Below, piece by piece: positions 1-6,998 of a stretch of 8,616 nt of DNA. The stretch is from assembly GCA_944326495.1 (NCBI GenBank), contig CALVEE010000041.1, positions 1 to 8,616 on the forward strand. The letters run 5' to 3'. The translations under genes were made by a program, and so were the position numbers. Numbering within the stretch: the stretch's first letter is position 1; every line of letters begins with the position of its first letter. The notes beneath the pieces are model-generated. The model saw nothing but the letters and a program-made list of their open reading frames with translations, did no database searches and had not been told where the DNA came from. The DNA is from Candidatus Gastranaerophilales bacterium (lineage in GTDB: Bacteria > Cyanobacteriota > Vampirovibrionia > Gastranaerophilales > Gastranaerophilaceae).

Positions 1-138
1 TAGGGGTAAATGTATATGGTCGGCAGACATTTTGCAGAATTACCGGACTGTATTAAAACGCCGGGGCTGCCTCGTTTGCAGAACTATAAGATTAGCGTAT
101 TATTCGGGCTGCGCACATAGATATATGATAAAAACCAA

Positions 139-225
139 GGCTTGCAACACTCCTCGCCCAACGGGAGAGGATAGAATTTCAATACGAAACGCCAGTTGAG
201 TATTAGAAATTCTTGGTGAGGGGGC
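139..225 (-). repeat. Hairpin-repeat unit, minus orientation
   Basis: Read on the minus strand, this unit begins with GCCCCCTCACC (225-215), continues through an AT-rich hairpin (arms 175-185 and 200-211, one bulged base), and ends with a GC-rich hairpin (arms 151-159 and 163-171, 3-nt loop, one mismatch) followed by a GTTGCAAGC-like tail. The plus-strand unit at 412-490 has the same order: identical 11-mer head, a spacer of about 50 nt, a C/G-rich hairpin and a short tail. The head and hairpin are conserved between copies while the spacer is not. This is typical of non-coding interspersed palindromic repeats. Its function is unknown; a role as transcript-end hairpin or folded RNA is possible. 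Confidence 0.6.
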
Positions 226-281
226 AGTCACGTCAGGGGGTTTGTTAGTTGTGCATACCTTCTTGACAATAACCTTAATCA

Positions 282-328
282 GCACCCACCCCAGCCCTCC
301 CTCAAAAGGGAGGGAGTTGTGCCAAGCT
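282..328. repeat. GC-rich hairpin element with long perfect stem
   Basis: A perfect 8-bp stem (ccctccct at 295-302, agggaggg at 307-314) with a 4-nt loop sits inside an outer pairing of gcac (282-285) with gtgc (319-322). The 3' half (300-328) is closely similar to 516-545: their first 17 bases differ at two positions, and both end in caagct. The element lies in a GC-rich island within AT-rich DNA. It belongs to the same loose family as the units at 139-225 and 412-490, with a C-rich head, a purine/pyrimidine hairpin and a caagc-like tail. Confidence 0.65.
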
Positions 329-342
329 TTCAATAGTAGTAG

Positions 343-359
343 GTCAGGCATTGCCTGAC
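343..359. repeat. Perfect 17-nt palindrome (gtcaggca-t-tgcctgac)
   Basis: Positions 343-350 and 352-359 are exact reverse complements around one central base. The palindrome lies between the two oppositely oriented GCCCCCTCACC-headed units. The arm gtcaggca recurs at 6963-6970, next to another hairpin at the end of the COG1237-like gene. It could be a protein-binding site, a hairpin, or a relic of repeat insertion; nothing here decides between these. Confidence 0.6.
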
Positions 360-411
360 ATTAACTTATTTCCTACATTACGGGTTAAATTTTACTTTTC
401 CTTACAGAATC

Positions 412-490
412 GCCCCCTCACCGCATCCGTAGTTTTCGGCTCCCGCCTCAAACACGGCTGCTCCTCTCCTGTAAGGAGAGGAAACAGTGC
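412..490 (+). repeat. Hairpin-repeat unit, plus orientation
   Basis: The unit starts with the same 11-mer, GCCCCCTCACC (412-422), that heads the minus-strand unit ending at 225. After a spacer of about 40 nt comes a perfect 9-bp stem (462-470 with 474-482) closed by a 3-nt loop. A short tail containing cagtgct follows, resembling the GTTGCAAGC-like tail of the other unit. The spacer differs from the other copy. It has no coding potential that I credit. Confidence 0.6.
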
Positions 491-515
491 TTTCTGTTTT
501 ATTTGGACACATATC

Positions 516-545
516 TCTCAACAGGGAGGGAGCGGGTGTCAAGCT
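516..545 (+). repeat. Partial copy of the hairpin element (3' half only)
   Basis: This stretch matches the 3' half of the element at 282-328: caacagggagggag aligns with caaaagggagggag, and both end in caagct. The 5' pyrimidine arm (ccctccct) is missing, so this copy cannot form the hairpin. It looks like a truncated or decayed repeat copy. Confidence 0.5.
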
Positions 546-836
546 CAGAACATTCCTTCCCTAATAAACACAATTGTCAGGTAAAAAATATGCATAAAAA
601 GCACGATGCAGCCAATAAAAGATATTCCTCGTATAATAAAGTTAACCAGACAATATAATAAAAAGTCGTCTTGTAAGTTTTTGTCATCCTGAAAGTTTTT
701 TAATTTTCGGTTGGTAAGATACTGATTTCTATAATCAGAGCATCATTTTCTTTATTTGAAATTTATTTCAGACAATATTTCTCACCTGCAAAAGAGATAT
801 TTTATGGGAGTTTATTTTTATATAAATCTCATACCT

Positions 837-3242
837 CTAAGATAGATCTAAGAGCTTAACGTATTTTTTCTTTTTAATATCATAATTATAAACCTTACCA
901 ACTTTACCCCATTTACCCCCGTTTTTATTAACAACAAATTTTATTGAATTATGAATATCTGTTCTTAGAATTTTTGTATTTTTTAGAACGTTTAACGTAT
1001 ATACAGACGGGTGCCCGAATTTATTTTCACCGACTGAAATCAATGTGATTTTTGGATTTAAATAGTTCGCCATATCTTTATTTATGCTTCCTAATGCTCC
1101 ATGGTGGCCGGCTTTTAGTACAGTAACATTACCTGGTAATACTGCTTTTAGCTTATTAAATGCCGAAATTCCCGCATCTCCGGTAAATAACATTTTAAAA
1201 TTTTGATATTCCAGCAAGGTAAGAATAGAAGCCTCATTGTCTCCATATTCAAGAGAGTCCGGCGAAATAAAATTAGTCATTTTAAGCCCGTTTCTATTCC
1301 AAACTTCTTGATTATTCCCTGCAAGAATAAGTTTTACATTTCGTTTTTCTGCTGTTTCATATATTGACTTAGCTGAATTTGAATTATGCTTAAGAGAGTT
1401 TACATATAATCTCTCAACTCTTACGCCGTTCATTAAATCAACAGCCCCGCCGCAATGATCATTGTCAAAATGTGTTACTATAATCGTATCTATATTTTTA
1501 ATCCCTCTATCTTTTAAATATTTAAGAATTAAAAATTCAGCCTGCGATTTTCCGCCATTATAACCGCTTTTTGCCGTATCAATCATCAAATATTTATTAT
1601 CCGGGGTTTTTATAAGGAATGCATCCGCATTTCCAACATCAAATGCTGTTACTTCAAGATTTTGATTTTTTATTGGAATAAAAGTTAATAACAAGATTAA
1701 AATAGCAGCAGGGAGAGTATATCTAAGAATTTTCTTCCATTTTTGATTTATGTCAGTAAAAAATGCGGTTATATTAAGCAAAATAAAATAGTATAAAATT
1801 ATCTGGCTGATATTCGGATGAGTTGTTTGTAAAGTCGCATTAGGCAGATTTCCCCAGAAATCCGAAATATTTACCAGAAACGTTATTAACGGATTTAAAA
1901 TAGAATCAAAGCACTTACATACAAAATCCGGAGTAACAGGCGCAGCAAGAGAGCTTACAAAACCTCCAAAACTTATTACAGACAAAACCGGCACACTCAT
2001 TATATTTGCAAATACAGAATATAAACTTATGTTATTAAAATAAAAAATTTGTATCGGCATAACCCATAATTGCGCAATTAAAGGGATGCATAAAGTCCCT
2101 GTTATCCAGTTAATAATACGATTTTGGCTTTTTATAAGATACGGCGTCATCAAAAGAAGCCCGAAAGTTACAATAAAAGAGAGCTGAAAGCCGACATCAT
2201 TAATATAAAGCGGATTATAAAGCAGCATAAGAAAAGCAACAAATGATAAAAGGGCAATACTGTGCGTATCTCTGTCTATTAATTTTCCTACAAGAACAAA
2301 TATAAGCATAAGAGCAGCTCTTATTACAGACGCACCTAATCCCGTCATAAGCGAATACACAATTACCATTAAAATACAAAACGATATATTAACCTTATAA
2401 TTAACTTTAAACATTGAGAGAAAATAAAAGAAAAATGAAAATATAAACGCAACATTCATGCCGGAAGCTGCAAGTATATGCAGCAGACCGGAATTAACAA
2501 AAGACTGCTTAATATTATCCGGAGGAGATACAGCATCATCCCCGAACACAATACCGCCCAGGATTTCCAGATTAGGAGAAGGTAAGTTTCTTGCATGAAT
2601 AGCGATAATCTTTTCCCTGTAATCGTTTATCTTTCGCAATAAATTCTCAAGGCCAGCAGGCTCCTTATCAATCTTCTGAAACTCTTTTCCGTAAAATACC
2701 GAATACGTGTCAAAATTTCTCAAATAATTCCCGTAATCAAACTGCGAAGGGTTACCGGCCTTAAATGGCATCCCCAAACGCCCCTTAAGTTTGTAAGAGT
2801 CATAAATATTCAAATTTTCATCAGTTGTTAGAGTTACAAAAGTTTTCTCTCCGCTAAGGTCTTTAGAAATACCGTCATACACAATTTTATTAACCCTAAA
2901 GAAAAACCTAACCTTATCTTCATTTTTATTCTGGGGGATTGAAATAATTTTACCGTATATCTCTGAATTCACCGGCGCTATACTTAACAAATCATCAGTA
3001 TCTTTAAGCCTGAAAGATGTGTTAAAAATTCCCAGATAAAATATAAAAATCCAGACAAGAACATACTTTAAGGGCACATAATCTTTAATTACAGCTGCAC
3101 AAAATAAAACCGTAAGAGATAGAGCAGCCCAAACTCCTATACCGGCAAGAGCCGAAAACAATGCCAGTATATAAATCCCTGCCGTTACAAGCATTAACAT
3201 GTTTTTATTGAGGCAGATATTCTTACACAAATCGCGTATCAT
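837..3242 (-). CDS. comEC: ComEC/Rec2 family DNA-uptake channel protein
   Basis: A protein of 801 aa, close to full-length ComEC proteins (about 750-800 aa). ComEC forms the inner-membrane channel that carries single-stranded DNA into the cytoplasm during natural transformation. Three parts are visible. Residues 15-190 hold membrane segments and an OB-like DUF4131 region. Residues 220-500 form the polytopic Competence domain, with the diagnostic HILAASGMNV at 255-264 and GLGASVIRAA at 301-310. Residues 528-790 form a metallo-beta-lactamase-like domain with HFDNDH at 591-596, GD at 688-689 and GHHG at 712-715, so the metal ligands look intact. It begins 11 nt after the infB stop, has no Shine-Dalgarno sequence, and has its own promoter candidate inside the end of infB. 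The ATG at 3242 is kept as start; the ATGs at codons 15 and 17 lie at the edge of the first membrane segment. The stop is TAG. Family call is firm; active transformation in this organism is not shown. Confidence 0.95.
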   Translation of the reverse strand: MIRDLCKNICLNKNMLMLVTAGIYILALFSALAGIGVWAALSLTVLFCAAVIKDYVPLKYVLVWIFIFYLGIFNTSFRLKDTDDLLSIAPVNSEIYGKIISIPQNKNEDKVRFFFRVNKIVYDGISKDLSGEKTFVTLTTDENLNIYDSYKLKGRLGMPFKAGNPSQFDYGNYLRNFDTYSVFYGKEFQKIDKEPAGLENLLRKINDYREKIIAIHARNLPSPNLEILGGIVFGDDAVSPPDNIKQSFVNSGLLHILAASGMNVAFIFSFFFYFLSMFKVNYKVNISFCILMVIVYSLMTGLGASVIRAALMLIFVLVGKLIDRDTHSIALLSFVAFLMLLYNPLYINDVGFQLSFIVTFGLLLMTPYLIKSQNRIINWITGTLCIPLIAQLWVMPIQIFYFNNISLYSVFANIMSVPVLSVISFGGFVSSLAAPVTPDFVCKCFDSILNPLITFLVNISDFWGNLPNATLQTTHPNISQIILYYFILLNITAFFTDINQKWKKILRYTLPAAILILLLTFIPIKNQNLEVTAFDVGNADAFLIKTPDNKYLMIDTAKSGYNGGKSQAEFLILKYLKDRGIKNIDTIIVTHFDNDHCGGAVDLMNGVRVERLYVNSLKHNSNSAKSIYETAEKRNVKLILAGNNQEVWNRNGLKMTNFISPDSLEYGDNEASILTLLEYQNFKMLFTGDAGISAFNKLKAVLPGNVTVLKAGHHGALGSINKDMANYLNPKITLISVGENKFGHPSVYTLNVLKNTKILRTDIHNSIKFVVNKNGGKWGKVGKVYNYDIKKKKYVKLLDLS

Positions 3243-3247
3243 ACGAA

Positions 3248-3276
3248 ATTATACTATTCCAATTCAGAACGTTCAA
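3248..3276 (-). promoter_or_regulatory. Candidate promoter for comEC at the 3' end of infB
   Basis: On the minus strand, TTGAAC (3276-3271) and TATAAT (3253-3248) are separated by exactly 17 nt. The -10 box is perfect and the -35 has TTGA. The hexamer ends only 5 nt before the comEC ATG, so transcription from it would begin at or within a base or two of the start codon, giving a leaderless message. No Shine-Dalgarno sequence is present upstream of comEC. In such AT-rich DNA a TATAAT can arise by chance. Confidence 0.4.
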
Positions 3277-5728
3277 TTTCCTGCTTGGTTGTAAATTTAA
3301 CAATATCACCTTCCTGAATATCATTAAATTTAACGAAAGAAATACCGCACTCAAACCCTTGAGCAACTTCTTTAACATCATCTTTAAACCGTTTAAGCTG
3401 ATCAACAGCACCCTTAAAGATTTCTTTTCCGTCTCTGTATATTGCAGCAGTATCGTTGCGGTTAATCTTACCTTCTGTAACATAGCAGCCCGCAATCTTC
3501 TGAATTTTACCTATAGTAAAGATTTGTCTGATTTCAGCCTGACCGGTTGTTACTTCCTTAACCTCAGGTGAAAGAAGTGAAATCATTGTTTTTTCAATAT
3601 CTTCTAAGATTTGATAAATAATATCATACTTCTTAATTGTAACGCCTTCTTTTTCAGCAGCAGCTAAAGCATTTGCATCCTCTTTAACCGTGAACCCGAG
3701 TATAATTGCACCGGAAGCTGAAGCTAACATAACATCCGCTTCTGATATATCACCTACACCTACGTGAATAATCTTAGTTGCAATCTCTTTTGACTCTAAT
3801 TGCGCAATAGCCTGCGAAACAGCTTCCGCCGCACCGTGTGTATTAGCTTTAATAATCAAATTCAGCTGCGGAATACCGCCTTCTGCGTCTCCTGACTCGC
3901 GTCTCATATGAGCCGGAAGCATTGCATCAAGCCGCTTATTACGTTCTTTTTCTTTTCGTTTATCTACAATAGCCTTCATTTCTTTTTCATTTTTAACAAC
4001 CTCAAAGAAATCACCGGCATTAGGAACTTCTGTTAAACCTAATATCTCTACCGGAGTAGATGGTTCTGCCTTTTGAATTCTTTCGCCGGAATCGGATAAA
4101 AGAGCCCTTACTCTTCCGCAAGCAGTGCCCACTACAATACAATTACCTGCCCTTAAAGTCCCGTTTTGTACTAAAAGCGTAGCTACCGGCCCTTTTCCTT
4201 TATCAAGGTTTGCTTCAATAACAACACCAGACGCTTCTGCTTTCGGATTAGCTTTCAAATCCTGAATATCTGCAACAAGCAGAATATATTCAAGAAGTTC
4301 ATCAATCCCCGTTCCTTGAAGCGCAGAAACTTTAACCGTTATTGTATCGCCGCCCCATGCTTCCGGCACAAGCCCGTGTTCAGTAAGCTGCTGTAAAATC
4401 CTATCCGGATCCGCCCCCGGTTTATCAATTTTGTTAACAGCAACAATAATCGGTACTTCAGCAGCCTTTGCGTGATTTATTGCTTCTATAGTTTGAGGCA
4501 TTATACCGTCATCTGCCGCAACAACAAGAATGGCAATATCAGTAGCTTTAGCACCGCGTGCACGCATCTCCGTAAAAGCTTCGTGACCTGGAGTATCGAC
4601 AAATACAATTTTCTTATCGTGATTGTTGTCCAGATAAACCGTATAAGCACCGATTGACTGGGTTATACCTCCGACTTCGGTTGCTACAATTTTGTGTTTT
4701 GAAGCCCGGATACTGTCTAACAAAGTAGTTTTACCGTGATCAACGTGCCCCATAATACTTACAACCGGCGCACGCTTTTTCAAAAGTTTCTTATCAACTT
4801 CAGTCAAAGCCTTTTGTTTCTGTTCTTTTTCAAGTTCTTCTTCTATATAAGCATCGATGTCTTCTTCAAGAACTTCTAAATTATATTCAGCGCAGACTTT
4901 TTTAATCGTATCAACATCAATAAGCTGGTTAACTGTTGCCATAATACCCTGAAACATCAGAAATTTAACGATTTCCGCAGGTGTTTTGTGAATTTTATCA
5001 GCAAGCTCGCTGATTGTCATAGCTGAATTTACTACAATTTGTTTAACTTCTTCCTGCGCTTCTTCTTTATGAGATTTCTTTTTATGCTTTTGCGCCGCAG
5101 CTTTTTCAAGAGAAATCATCTCTTGATCTTCTTTTTTGGAATTATAATCCTTATCCTTCTTTTTAGAATCATTTTTTCTCTTAGAAGAAGGCCCGCCTTT
5201 TCCTTCATAAATCTCTTGAGGGATTATTCTTCTCTCAACAAGTTTCTTTTCCTGCGGAGCTTTTACAAAATTTTTCTTTTCAGGGACTTTTTTATCCTTA
5301 TCATCTTTTGAGCCGGTTTTTGACTCAGAAGCAGATTTTACCGGCTTTGGAGGAGCTTTTCGCACAATCTCAATTCTGGATTGGTTTTTCGGATATTCTA
5401 TTTTAGTTCTTTCAACCCTTACTACGCTTTTTTCAGGCTTTTTCTCTTTCTTAACCTCTTCCTTCTTTTCCGGTTCTTTAGTTTTCACTTCTTCTTTGGG
5501 AGTCTCTTCTACAGAAGGTTTTGCTTTTTTAACAACAAAAGCCTTCGGCTTAGAGGAAGACTTTTTGGGCGTAAGACCTAAATATTCTTTCAATTTTCTT
5601 ATTTGAGTAGGAGTTACAGTATTAGAGTGCGATTTTACAATTATATCAATCTCACCAAATTTTTCTATAACTTCTTTGCTGGTTTTACCCAGCTCGCGTG
5701 CTAATTCACTAACTCTTATACTGTCCAT
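3254..5728 (-). CDS. infB: Translation initiation factor IF-2
   Basis: A GTPase of 824 aa that places initiator fMet-tRNA on the 30S subunit and promotes 50S joining. Residues 1-52 are an IF2_N module. Residues 60-230 are a Lys/Glu-rich disordered linker. A second IF2_N-like module lies near 232-288. The G domain (about 317-485) has GHVDHGKT at 327-334, DTPGHE at 378-383, NKID at 432-435 and SAL at 468-470. Domain II follows, then domain III (about 618-720) and the C-terminal fMet-binding domain with GFECGI at 791-796. The two N-terminal modules resemble longer IF-2 forms. The start overlaps the end of ylxR by 20 nt and has AAAGGA 7 nt upstream, which supports ATG 5728 and translational coupling. 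comEC follows by 11 nt; rbfA and truB, common neighbours elsewhere, are not present. The stop is TAG. Confidence 0.98.
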   Translation of the reverse strand: MDSIRVSELARELGKTSKEVIEKFGEIDIIVKSHSNTVTPTQIRKLKEYLGLTPKKSSSKPKAFVVKKAKPSVEETPKEEVKTKEPEKKEEVKKEKKPEKSVVRVERTKIEYPKNQSRIEIVRKAPPKPVKSASESKTGSKDDKDKKVPEKKNFVKAPQEKKLVERRIIPQEIYEGKGGPSSKRKNDSKKKDKDYNSKKEDQEMISLEKAAAQKHKKKSHKEEAQEEVKQIVVNSAMTISELADKIHKTPAEIVKFLMFQGIMATVNQLIDVDTIKKVCAEYNLEVLEEDIDAYIEEELEKEQKQKALTEVDKKLLKKRAPVVSIMGHVDHGKTTLLDSIRASKHKIVATEVGGITQSIGAYTVYLDNNHDKKIVFVDTPGHEAFTEMRARGAKATDIAILVVAADDGIMPQTIEAINHAKAAEVPIIVAVNKIDKPGADPDRILQQLTEHGLVPEAWGGDTITVKVSALQGTGIDELLEYILLVADIQDLKANPKAEASGVVIEANLDKGKGPVATLLVQNGTLRAGNCIVVGTACGRVRALLSDSGERIQKAEPSTPVEILGLTEVPNAGDFFEVVKNEKEMKAIVDKRKEKERNKRLDAMLPAHMRRESGDAEGGIPQLNLIIKANTHGAAEAVSQAIAQLESKEIATKIIHVGVGDISEADVMLASASGAIILGFTVKEDANALAAAEKEGVTIKKYDIIYQILEDIEKTMISLLSPEVKEVTTGQAEIRQIFTIGKIQKIAGCYVTEGKINRNDTAAIYRDGKEIFKGAVDQLKRFKDDVKEVAQGFECGISFVKFNDIQEGDIVKFTTKQEIERSELE

Positions 5729-5957
5729 CTAATATTCCTTTCAAGTCCTCAGAGGTTTTTAATACTCTGTTTAATTTTGATTTTTTTAATGCTGCTTCTA
5801 TACAAGATTGATTATAACAAAGATATGCAGATCTGCCAAATGTGAAGGAGTCCGGATTAACAATAACTTTTCCGTCTTTATGATTTTTTGTTATTTTAAT
5901 CATCCCTTCGCGGGGTCTAAGTTCCCCGCAGCCGACACATTTTCTTTGCTTATTCAT
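5709..5957 (-). CDS. ylxR: YlxR family (DUF448) nucleic-acid-binding protein
   Basis: A protein of 82 aa with the YlxR fold signature: RKCVGCG near the start, with two cysteines at residues 8 and 11, then RP..GMIKI, and GRSAYLC at about 41-47 followed by a Cys-containing helix and KLNRVLK. YlxR proteins are small, basic, RNA-binding or nucleoid-associated proteins usually encoded between nusA and infB; work on members of the family links them to RNase P or to transcription control. Here ylxR directly precedes infB with a 20-nt overlap, which fits the usual context, but no nusA is found upstream; the next gene is divergent. The ATG at 5957 lacks a Shine-Dalgarno sequence, while a TATAAA ends 6 nt before it. 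The stop is TAG. Confidence 0.93.
   Translation of the reverse strand: MNKQRKCVGCGELRPREGMIKITKNHKDGKVIVNPDSFTFGRSAYLCYNQSCIEAALKKSKLNRVLKTSEDLKGILDGQYKS
5736..5741 (-). promoter_or_regulatory. Ribosome binding site of infB, inside ylxR
   Basis: AAAGGA on the minus strand lies 7 nt before the infB ATG at 5728 and within the last codons of ylxR. It fixes the infB start and shows that infB can be initiated independently as well as by coupling to ylxR. Confidence 0.7.
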
Positions 5958-5963
5958 ACATTT

Positions 5964-5992
5964 TTTATACCATAAATATTATTTACAGAAAA
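5964..5992 (-). promoter_or_regulatory. Candidate promoter of the ylxR-infB-comEC operon
   Basis: On the minus strand, TATAAA (5969-5964) lies 6 nt before the ylxR ATG. A weak -35 (TTTTCT, 5992-5987) sits 17 nt further upstream. If used, transcription would begin at the A of the start codon. The absence of a Shine-Dalgarno sequence agrees with a leaderless transcript, but the -35 is poor, so a different promoter or a longer leader is possible. Confidence 0.3.
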
Positions 5993-6029
5993 GTCTTATG
6001 TATCCCATAAAACTCATATGCAGCAGGGG

Positions 6030-6059
6030 TGGAAAACAAACTTATTTAGATGCTATAAT
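6030..6059 (+). promoter_or_regulatory. Candidate extended -10 promoter of the COG1237-like gene
   Basis: TGCTATAAT (6051-6059) is a perfect extended -10 element. A partial -35, TGGAAA (6030-6035), is 18 nt upstream of the TATAAT. The -10 is embedded in a 13-nt perfect palindrome (6051-6063, tgctat-a-atagca), which may be chance or an operator. A start near 6066 gives a leader of about 73 nt. A second TATAAT at 6131-6136 is only 2 nt before the ATG, has no -35, and is too close to serve this gene. Confidence 0.45.
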
Positions 6060-6138
6060 AGCAAAAAACAGGCATGACAGATATACAACAATAGATAATA
6101 AAAAGCCGTTTTTAATGGAAATCAGAAAGATATAATAG

Positions 6139-6990
6139 ATGTTTCAATTAACTGTCTTAGCAGATAATAATACAATTATAGATAAATATTTGCTCGGCGA
6201 GCCTGCTTTATCATTTTACATAGAATATGATAATAAGAAAATTTTATTTGATACAGGTTATTCTGATGTTTTTATAAGTAATGCTGCGAAATTAGGAATT
6301 TCGCTGAAAGATTTGGATTTCATTGTATTGTCCCACGGTCATAACGATCATACAGGCGGTATAAAGTATCTTGTTGAAATGTATAAAAATGCAGATAAAA
6401 AACCTGTAATTATCGCCTGTTCCGGTGTATTTACGCAAAGATATGACCTAAAAGATCGGGAATTCGGTTCTCCTCTTTCAAAAGAAGAAATTGAATCTTG
6501 TTTTAAAGTAAAATATATTGATACTCCTAAAAATTTAACAGAAAATATTTGTTTTTTAGGAAAAATTCCCAGGGTTACGGATTTTGAAGCAAAAGAGCCT
6601 GTTGGATTTATTGCAGATACGGATGCACCTGATTTTGTAGAAGATGACAGTGCCCTCGCAATAAAGTTTGATAATGAAATAATCTTAATAACAGGTTGTT
6701 CGCATTCCGGCATAATAAATATATGCAAGTATGCTCAAAAAATACTTGGTTTGCAAAACATTAATTCTATAATTGGCGGACTTCATCTTCATAATGCGCC
6801 CAAAGATGTAGTTTCTAAAACAACAGAATTGCTTGCAGGCATACATCCTAAAAATGTATATGCTTGTCATTGTACCGGTTTAAATTCTTTATGCAGACTT
6901 AATTTACGATTGAACCTCAAAGAAATAGGGTGCGGGACTAATATTATTATTACTCCAAATGAGTCAGGCAGGGTGCACCACCCTAAATGA
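6139..6990 (+). CDS. Metallo-beta-lactamase-fold hydrolase of the COG1237 type
   Basis: A soluble protein of 283 aa resembling COG1237, the family of 7,8-dihydropterin-6-yl-methyl-4-(beta-D-ribofuranosyl)aminobenzene-5'-phosphate synthase-like proteins. Visible family marks are ILFDTG at 35-40, LSHGHNDHTGG at 64-74 with metal ligands H66, H68, D70 and H71, a GKIPRV segment at 141-146, DDSALAI at 169-175, TGCSHSGIINI at 185-195, GGLHL at 213-217 and HCTG at 244-247. There is no signal peptide or membrane segment. The substrate cannot be told from sequence: the methanopterin-linked role applies to archaeal members, and bacterial relatives are mostly uncharacterised. In-frame TAA TAG directly precede the ATG at 6139, so no longer start is possible; a weak agaaaga lies 8 nt upstream. 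The last dozen residues (PNESGRVHHPK region) extend past the usual domain end and are partly encoded by a hairpin. The gene is divergent from ylxR and convergent with prfA, and the stop is TGA. Confidence 0.88.
   Translation: MFQLTVLADNNTIIDKYLLGEPALSFYIEYDNKKILFDTGYSDVFISNAAKLGISLKDLDFIVLSHGHNDHTGGIKYLVEMYKNADKKPVIIACSGVFTQRYDLKDREFGSPLSKEEIESCFKVKYIDTPKNLTENICFLGKIPRVTDFEAKEPVGFIADTDAPDFVEDDSALAIKFDNEIILITGCSHSGIINICKYAQKILGLQNINSIIGGLHLHNAPKDVVSKTTELLAGIHPKNVYACHCTGLNSLCRLNLRLNLKEIGCGTNIIITPNESGRVHHPK
6970..6984. repeat. Hairpin at the 3' end of the COG1237-like gene
   Basis: A perfect 6-bp stem (agggtg at 6970-6975, caccct at 6979-6984) with loop cac lies just before the TGA at 6988-6990. 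It overlaps the gtcaggca 8-mer at 6963-6970, which also forms the arm of the palindrome at 343-359. The convergent prfA stop is only 15 nt away on the other strand. No T-run follows on either strand, so it is not a classic intrinsic terminator, though it could act as a 3'-end stabiliser for either transcript. Confidence 0.5.
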
Positions 6991-6998
6991 ATATTACT

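Larger units (their letters stand above)
1..836. other. Long intergenic region with a repeat patchwork and no credible gene
   Basis: I find no gene here. The two longest open frames (minus 351-100 and plus 351-584) run through hairpin repeats, have no recognisable domain, and both begin at the centre of the palindrome at 343-359, so they look like by-products of the repeats. The middle part (139-545) holds C- or G-rich hairpin elements listed separately. Positions 1-138 contain short echoes such as ttgcagaa twice and gggctgc twice, but no structure I can name. Positions 585-836 are very AT-rich, with a small hairpin at 722-738 (6-bp stem ctgatt/aatcag, 5-nt loop) and a bulged hairpin at 808-830 just downstream of the comEC stop. 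Neither is followed by a T-run on the minus strand, so no firm comEC terminator can be called. No tRNA-like arms were seen. Confidence 0.7.

Noticed and set aside
100..351. Open frame on the minus strand, 83 codons, in the repeat region
   Set aside because: It runs through the minus-strand repeat unit and the 282-322 hairpin, begins at the palindrome centre, has no Shine-Dalgarno site and no recognisable domain.
139..545. CRISPR array
   Set aside because: The repeats are palindromic, differ in orientation and spacing, and do not form regular identical repeats with unique spacers; no cas genes are present.
351..584. Open frame on the plus strand, 77 codons, in the repeat region
   Set aside because: It starts with TTG at the palindrome centre, crosses the plus-strand repeat unit, and shows no family features.
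681..692. ttgtcatcctga, resembling a repeat core seen in many bacterial genomes
   Set aside because: Only one short copy without a partner arm is present; the resemblance is from memory and cannot be tested here.
4472..5581. Open frames on the plus strand opposite infB
   Set aside because: They are antisense shadows of the conserved G domain and of the Lys/Glu-rich linker, giving Phe/Leu-rich translations with no domain.
6348..6870. Open frames on the minus strand opposite the COG1237-like gene
   Set aside because: The sense strand encodes conserved metallo-beta-lactamase motifs; the antisense translations have none.
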